From: Verrucomicrobia bacterium 12-59-8
GTDB taxonomy: Bacteria; Verrucomicrobiota; Verrucomicrobiae; Verrucomicrobiales; Verrucomicrobiaceae
NCBI GenBank assembly: GCA_002279765.1
Contig: NCCR01000075.1
Coordinates: 1 to 21,199 of the forward strand
Length of the DNA: 21,199 nucleotides
Direction: 5' to 3'
The notes beneath the pieces are model-generated. The model was not told the origin of the DNA and made no database searches. It saw only the letters and a list, made by a program, of their open reading frames with translations. A program made the position numbers and the translations under genes. Shown here piece after piece: positions 16,996-21,199 of the stretch. How positions within the stretch are numbered: position 1 is the first letter of the stretch; each line of letters begins with the position of its first letter.

Positions 16996-18579
16996 TTACC
17001 GCGACATCACGCCGTCCACGATGCGCATGGCACCGCGTGGATTGGCATCTTTGAGCAGTTCAGGCAGCGCCTCCTCCGGGAAGCCCTGGTAGGAAACAGG
17101 ACGCACGAAGCGATAGATACTGCCGGTGCCAATACTGGTGAAAAAGCTGTGGCTGGCTGCGGGATATGGGCCGCCGTGATGCATGGAGGGACAGACTTCG
17201 ATGCCGGTGGGGAAACCGTTGAAGATGATGCGGCCCACCTTGCGCTCCAGCACGCGAATGAGCGGGGCGAAGTCACGCAGGTCTTGCTCGGTGCCCTGTA
17301 GCGTGGCCGTGAGCTGGCCTTCGAGGCTGTTCGCATAGCGCAGCATGTCTTCGAGGGTTGCACATTGTGTAATGATCGAGCACGGACCAAACACCTCGCG
17401 GCGCAGTTCGGCATTGGCCTCCAGCACGTCAATCGTCGTGGTGAAGATGCGGCACGCCGCCTGAGAAGCCGTTTCGCTGGACGGAGTTTCCGACTCACCG
17501 ACAAGCTCCAGGCCATCCACCGTCTGCCACACGGCTGTGCCGGCGTCATAGGCTTCGCAGATGCCGCGATGCAACATCGTCTGCGGCGCCACTTTGCCCG
17601 CGAGGGCCGCAGCGTTGCTGATGAACTGGTTCAGCTCGTCGCTCTTCAGACCGAGGACGACCGCAGGATTGGTGCAGAACTGGCCCACACCCATTGTTAC
17701 AGAACCGACGTAGCCTTCAGCGATTTTCGAGGCACGTTCCTTGAGTGCCCCCGGCAATACAAAGACCGGATTTACTGAACCCATTTCAGCATAAACTGGA
17801 ATCGGATGCGGACGCGCAGCCGCCACGTCCATCAGCGCACGACCACCGCGTAGCGAACCCGTAAACGCCACGGCCTGCGTGAGCGGATGCTTGGTCAGCG
17901 TGGTGCCGATGTCATTGCCCTTCCCATGGAGGAGCGAAAAACAGCCTGCTGGCAGACCCACCTTGTGCAGAGCGCTCAAGACTGCACGTGCGAGCATCTC
18001 ACAGGTGCCTGGATGAGCTGGATGACCTTTGACGACGACCGGACAGCCCGCCGCCAGCGCACAGACCGTATCCGTACCAATGACGCCGATGGCGAAAGGG
18101 AAATTACTCGCGCCAAACACCACGACTGGCCCGATGGGCAGCATCACACGGCGCACATCCGGCTTCGGCAGCGGCTGGCGGTCAGGGATCGCATGATCCA
18201 CACAGGCATTCGCCCAGGAGCCTTCACGGATCAATGCCGCGAAGAGTTTGAGCTGGCCAATCGCACGACCACGCTCACCTGTGAGACGGGCCATTGGCAG
18301 AGCGCACTCGGCATGCGCACGCTCTAGCAGCGCATCACCCAAGGCGGTGATTTCTTCGGCAATCGTGTCCAGTAGCGTAGCGCGCGTCTCAGGTGTCGCG
18401 AGACGCAGAGCATCAAAAGTTCCATCCGCCGCCTGCATGGCTTCATTAGCCTCGGCGTGCGTGGCATCACCATAGGCAGGCTCAAGCTGGGCGCTGGTGG
18501 TGGGATTGAAGGCGTGAAACAAATGGCCGTGGGGAGCCGCCTCGCGGCCCGCGATGTAGTGATGTCCAGTGAGTGTCAT
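16996..18579 (-). CDS. Alpha-ketoglutarate-semialdehyde dehydrogenase (NADP-type aldehyde dehydrogenase)
   Basis: The 527-residue product oxidises 2-oxoglutarate semialdehyde (2,5-dioxopentanoate) to 2-oxoglutarate, most likely with NADP, in the cytosol. The aldehyde dehydrogenase fold shows GASNFPFA with Asn159, the cofactor lysine Lys184 in VVKGHPAHP, FTGSLRGG (239-246), catalytic Glu265 in YAEMGSVNP and the nucleophile Cys302 in GQFCTNP. The KGHPAHP and AEMGSVNP signatures and about 525-residue length fit KGSADH-type enzymes of sugar-acid and hydroxyproline breakdown better than general aldehyde dehydrogenases. It follows the FAH-family dehydratase gene by 30 bp on the same strand, which gives two consecutive steps of a Weimberg-type pathway. 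The leader reads CCCAACC-ATG without a Shine-Dalgarno site. Exact substrate is inferred. Confidence 0.88.
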   Translation of the reverse strand: MTLTGHHYIAGREAAPHGHLFHAFNPTTSAQLEPAYGDATHAEANEAMQAADGTFDALRLATPETRATLLDTIAEEITALGDALLERAHAECALPMARLTGERGRAIGQLKLFAALIREGSWANACVDHAIPDRQPLPKPDVRRVMLPIGPVVVFGASNFPFAIGVIGTDTVCALAAGCPVVVKGHPAHPGTCEMLARAVLSALHKVGLPAGCFSLLHGKGNDIGTTLTKHPLTQAVAFTGSLRGGRALMDVAAARPHPIPVYAEMGSVNPVFVLPGALKERASKIAEGYVGSVTMGVGQFCTNPAVVLGLKSDELNQFISNAAALAGKVAPQTMLHRGICEAYDAGTAVWQTVDGLELVGESETPSSETASQAACRIFTTTIDVLEANAELRREVFGPCSIITQCATLEDMLRYANSLEGQLTATLQGTEQDLRDFAPLIRVLERKVGRIIFNGFPTGIEVCPSMHHGGPYPAASHSFFTSIGTGSIYRFVRPVSYQGFPEEALPELLKDANPRGAMRIVDGVMSR

Positions 18580-18609
18580 GGTTGGGGAGTGGGCGTTTGG
18601 AAGAGTTGG

Positions 18610-19437
18610 TTAAGCCATCGGATTCATCAGCGTGCCGATGCCGTCGATGGTGATGTTGATGATGTCTCCGCTTTGCAGGGTGAATTCATCGCCAGGGACG
18701 ATGCCGGTGCCGGTCATGAGGAAGGTGCCGGTGGGAAAGGTGTTGTCACGGAAAAGGAAGCCTGCAAGTTCGGCTGGCGTACGCTTGAGCTGCGACACCG
18801 TCGTTTCACCTTCAAAGGCGGCGACTCCGGCGCGGTCGATCTGCAAGTGAATACGTGTTGCTGGCGCGGGTGCTTCGCTTTGAATCAAGATGGCTGGACC
18901 GAGTGCGGCGCAGAGCTTGAAGCACTTCGCCTGCGGCAGGTAGAGCGGGTTTTCCCCTTCGATATCACGGCAGGAAAGGTCGTTGCCCACGGTGTAGCCG
19001 ATGATTTCACCACGGCTGTTGATGCAGAGCGTCAGCTCGGGCTCGGGCACCATCCATTTGGAGTCGCTGCGCAGATGCATCGCCTGCCTCGGATGCGCCA
19101 CGCGCTGTGGCGTGGCCTTGAAGAAAATCTCGGGGCGTTCTGCCGCATAGACGCGGTCATAAAAGCTGCCACCACCCGCGTCTTTGCTCTCCTCCATCCG
19201 AGCGGTACGACTGCGGAAGTAGGTGACGCCTGCGGCCCACACTTCCTGGGAAATGATGGGAGCTAGAATACTTTCCGGCGCGGGGGCGTCCACAGCAGGC
19301 GTCGTCGCGGCAATCTGTGAGAGGTAGGCGGAGAGACCCACGACTTCGAGCAGTGCATCCCAGTTGGTTTCCGGCACGGCGTGCCAGGAGGTCGCGGTTT
19401 GGATGAAGCAGCCGGTGGAGGTACGGTATAAAAGCAT
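18610..19437 (-). CDS. FAH-family 2-keto-3-deoxy-sugar-acid dehydratase
   Basis: The 275-residue product belongs to the fumarylacetoacetate hydrolase superfamily. The metal-binding set Glu132-x-Glu134 (VPEPELTL) and Asp153 ([14 protein letters not shown]) is intact, with [15 protein letters not shown] following as in the superfamily. The segment [15 protein letters not shown] (70-84) is typical of the 2-keto-3-deoxy-D-arabinonate/xylonate dehydratase branch, which forms 2-oxoglutarate semialdehyde by losing water. The next gene, 30 bp on, encodes the matching semialdehyde dehydrogenase, which strongly supports this role. It follows the B12-binding regulator gene by 42 bp, so all three may share a transcript. 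Whether the sugar acid is arabinonate, xylonate or another 2-keto-3-deoxypentonate cannot be told. No sugar dehydrogenase or first dehydratase is seen here. Confidence 0.82.
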   Translation of the reverse strand: MLLYRTSTGCFIQTATSWHAVPETNWDALLEVVGLSAYLSQIAATTPAVDAPAPESILAPIISQEVWAAGVTYFRSRTARMEESKDAGGGSFYDRVYAAERPEIFFKATPQRVAHPRQAMHLRSDSKWMVPEPELTLCINSRGEIIGYTVGNDLSCRDIEGENPLYLPQAKCFKLCAALGPAILIQSEAPAPATRIHLQIDRAGVAAFEGETTVSQLKRTPAELAGFLFRDNTFPTGTFLMTGTGIVPGDEFTLQSGDIINITIDGIGTLMNPMA

Positions 19438-19479
19438 GAGGCAGGCAGACTAGAGGGAGTCGTGCCGCGTGCAACCTGC

Positions 19480-20418
19480 TCACCGCTGATTCTTGCATAA
19501 GGCCTCGTCTAGGCCGTGGAGACAACTGACCCACTGGATGGCTTCATTGGGCAAAGCTACGCGGTAACCTTCAGACGCCCGCCCGCCCACAATGAAGCGC
19601 ATCGATGGCGGCAGCAGCTCGCGCATGCGGCGCAGTTTTTCCACGATGACCGGGCATTTCTCCGGGTAAACCACGCTCAGGGCCACCGCCGAGGCATTCC
19701 GGGCGAGGGCACATGCGGCGATTTCCTCGACGGGTAGATTGGGGCCGAGGTAGGTCACATACCAGCCCAGATCACGGGCGGTGGCGGCGACGATCAGAGC
19801 CCCGAGTTCATGAAGTTCCCCCGCTGGCGTGGCAACCACAAGCTCCGGGGCATGCGCGGGGGTCTGACAGCCAGGCACTGGTGTGAGGAGCATCTCTCGA
19901 ATCACGGCTGTGGCAATGTGTTCGTGACTCGGGCGCATCACCCCCTGCTGCCAGTTGCTGCCGACTTGAACAATCAGCGGACAGACCACCTGATGAAGCA
20001 TGCCGCGCTGGCCGAGATGCATCCGAGCCTGGAGCAGCACGCGGCGTAGGCCCTCGCAGTCATATCGTTTGGAGGCGGCGATGGCGGAATCGATGTACTG
20101 CTCCGGTTCCACCAGTTGGCTCTGCTTCACGAGATCGTCGGCAGGCACGGGCTTCGTCGGATCTGCGGGAATGACCTGCACCACTTTGACCAGTTCCTCC
20201 AATTCAGCCGTGCCAAGCCGCGCCACACCACCGATGCGATGACCATTCTCAGTGAGAATTTTCAACAGCTTCAGCCGCTTGACCGCCTCGTCACAATACA
20301 TGCGGCGATTCGTTCCGGTGCGGCTGGGGCTAAGCGCGCTGTAGCGCCTCTCCCAGATGCGGATCACATGCTGGCTGAGGCCGCTGAGCTTGCTGGCGAG
20401 CTGGATAGGACAGGGCAT
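19480..20418 (-). CDS. MerR-family regulator with cobalamin-binding domain (CarH/LitR-like)
   Basis: The 312-residue product has a MerR-type winged helix at the N-terminus (VIRIWERRYSALSPSRTGTNRRMY, 18-41, with following helix to about 66). A four-helix B12-cap domain (about 100-180) and a Rossmann-like B12-binding domain (about 190-305) follow. Key residues match CarH: W156-x9-Glu166-His167 in the cap, and ExHxxG (Glu201, His203, Gly206) for the lower axial ligand. The spacing from His167 to His203 (36) is close to that in Thermus CarH. CarH binds adenosylcobalamin, tetramerises on DNA in the dark and falls apart in light. By analogy this is a light- and/or B12-responsive repressor. It is the first gene of a run with the dehydratase and semialdehyde dehydrogenase and is divergent from the SpmA-like gene. 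Light sensing is inferred; B12 binding is fairly sure. Confidence 0.85.
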   Translation of the reverse strand: MPCPIQLASKLSGLSQHVIRIWERRYSALSPSRTGTNRRMYCDEAVKRLKLLKILTENGHRIGGVARLGTAELEELVKVVQVIPADPTKPVPADDLVKQSQLVEPEQYIDSAIAASKRYDCEGLRRVLLQARMHLGQRGMLHQVVCPLIVQVGSNWQQGVMRPSHEHIATAVIREMLLTPVPGCQTPAHAPELVVATPAGELHELGALIVAATARDLGWYVTYLGPNLPVEEIAACALARNASAVALSVVYPEKCPVIVEKLRRMRELLPPSMRFIVGGRASEGYRVALPNEAIQWVSCLHGLDEALCKNQR

Positions 20419-20439
20419 GAACGATGTTAAAGGACAGTT

Positions 20440-20451
20440 GCCACTTGTGGC
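20440..20451. promoter_or_regulatory. Short palindrome in the divergent regulator/SpmA promoter region
   Basis: GCCAC-TT-GTGGC (5-bp arms) lies 22 bp upstream of the regulator ATG and 64 bp upstream of the divergent gene. The 97-bp region between the two genes is the natural place for an autoregulatory operator of the CarH-like protein. No second copy of the palindrome is seen, and it does not clearly match a known operator. Confidence 0.25.
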
Positions 20452-20515
20452 TGGAGCGGGAAAGTTTACGCATTGTCGCCGCCTCTGGCTACTGCGTTGT
20501 TATCAATTCCGTCAC

Positions 20516-21199
20516 ATGCTGAACTACATCTGGTCCTTTCTCCTGCTCTCCGGCCTGTGCGCCGCTGCGCTACTCGGCAATGTCTCGGGAGATACCGGCA
20601 TCGTGGCCGCCATCCTGTCCAAATCCAAAGCAGCGGTGATGGACATCGCCCTGCCGCTCGCCGGGCTGATGATCTTCTGGCTCGGGGTGATGCGCGTGAT
20701 GGAAAAAGCCGGACTCCTGCAACTGGCCGCACGCCTTCTCTCCCCCATCATGCGCCGCCTCTTTCCCGACGTGCCGGGCGATCATCCTGCCATGAGCGCC
20801 ATGATCATGAACCTCGCGGCAAACATGCTCGGCCTCGGGAACAGCGCCACGCCGCTCGGGCTCAAGGCCATGACGCATTTGCAGGAGCTGAACCCGCAGA
20901 AGCACACTGCCAGCAATGCCATGGTGACGTTTCTCGCCATGAACACCGCCGCCTTCACACTGGTGCCAATGACGGCCATCAACTACCTCAACGCCGCTGG
21001 CATCAAAGGCGCGCATCAGATCATCGTGCCCACCATTCTGGCCACCGCCTGCACAGTCGTGACCGCAGTGGTTGCGGCCAAGCTGTATGGCAGACTGCCA
21101 TGCTTCGCCATGCAGCCGGATGACCTCACGACAGACACGCCCACGCCGGAATCAGACGGCGGTCCCACCTCCACAACGATCACGCCGCGCCGCAAATTC
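20516..21199 (+). CDS. Nucleoside-recognition (Gate) domain membrane protein, SpmA-like, 3' end missing
   Basis: The frame opens at ATG 20516 and stays open for 228 codons to the window edge. The product is a multi-helix inner-membrane protein. A first helix (IWSFLLLSGLCAAALLG), an amphipathic SKSKAAVMDIALPLAGLMIFWLGVMRVMEKAGL segment, and the family signature NLAANMLGLGNSATPLGLKAM (about 100-120) identify the Gate/SpmA family. Helices near 140-155 and 167-185 follow, then a hydrophilic Thr/Pro-rich stretch at the edge. SpmA of Bacillus is a spore-maturation protein of about 200 residues, but most relatives occur in bacteria that do not form spores and are of unknown or transport function. 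The frame continuing past that length suggests an SpmA-SpmB fusion, which cannot be seen here. It is divergent from the CarH-like regulator gene. Confidence 0.82.
   Translation, partial: MLNYIWSFLLLSGLCAAALLGNVSGDTGIVAAILSKSKAAVMDIALPLAGLMIFWLGVMRVMEKAGLLQLAARLLSPIMRRLFPDVPGDHPAMSAMIMNLAANMLGLGNSATPLGLKAMTHLQELNPQKHTASNAMVTFLAMNTAAFTLVPMTAINYLNAAGIKGAHQIIVPTILATACTVVTAVVAAKLYGRLPCFAMQPDDLTTDTPTPESDGGPTSTTITPRRKF

Noticed and set aside
1..21199. CRISPR array, IS element, prophage, toxin-antitoxin or anti-phage system
   Set aside because: No spaced direct repeats, transposase, integrase, phage or defence-type domain was recognised in any frame. The TPR-AAA gene has no effector or nuclease neighbour.

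Overview
The window is a GC-rich bacterial chromosomal segment, densely coded on both strands. I infer Verrucomicrobiota (Verrucomicrobium/Prosthecobacter-like). The basis is gene content (secreted DUF3604/propeller protein, small C-terminal-CxxCH cytochrome, KorAB, a TPR-AAA fusion, a giant coiled-coil protein), a REP-like GAATGACGAA/ATTCGTCATTC motif I associate with that phylum, and starts that mostly lack Shine-Dalgarno sites. This assignment comes from pattern memory, not from a search. No tRNA, rRNA, CRISPR array, IS element, prophage or defence locus was seen. The longest gene-free stretch is about 240 bases.

Layout. 1-175 (-): 5' end of an Ldh_2-type dehydrogenase. 280-630 (-): small periplasmic cytochrome c with a strong terminator. 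870-4933 (+): a secreted DUF3604 (PHP-like) protein followed by an exported EF-hand protein, with a REP-like inverted repeat at the junction. 4988-8119 (-): a 1043-residue coiled-coil protein behind an AT-rich promoter. 8317-12033 (-): an MBL-fold hydrolase, KorB and KorA (2-oxoglutarate:ferredoxin oxidoreductase). 12249-14636 (+): a DEAD-box RNA helicase with a DbpA-type RNA-binding domain and a glycine-rich tail. 14650-15315 (-): a small secreted protein of unknown function. 15500-16936 (+): a TPR-AAA+ ATPase. 16996-20418 (-): a tight run of a CarH/LitR-type MerR-B12 regulator, a FAH-family 2-keto-3-deoxy-sugar-acid dehydratase and an alpha-ketoglutarate-semialdehyde dehydrogenase. 20516-21199 (+): start of a divergent SpmA/Gate-domain membrane protein, cut by the window edge.

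How the genes work together. The dehydratase and the semialdehyde dehydrogenase form the last two steps of a Weimberg-type route (2-keto-3-deoxypentonate to 2-oxoglutarate semialdehyde to 2-oxoglutarate). KorAB, about 5 kb away, could oxidise that 2-oxoglutarate to succinyl-CoA with ferredoxin. The most interesting arrangement is that the apparent first gene of the sugar-acid operon encodes a protein with the cobalamin/light-sensing residues of CarH (W-x9-EH and ExHxxG). That hints at B12- or light-responsive control of sugar-acid catabolism and/or the divergent membrane gene.
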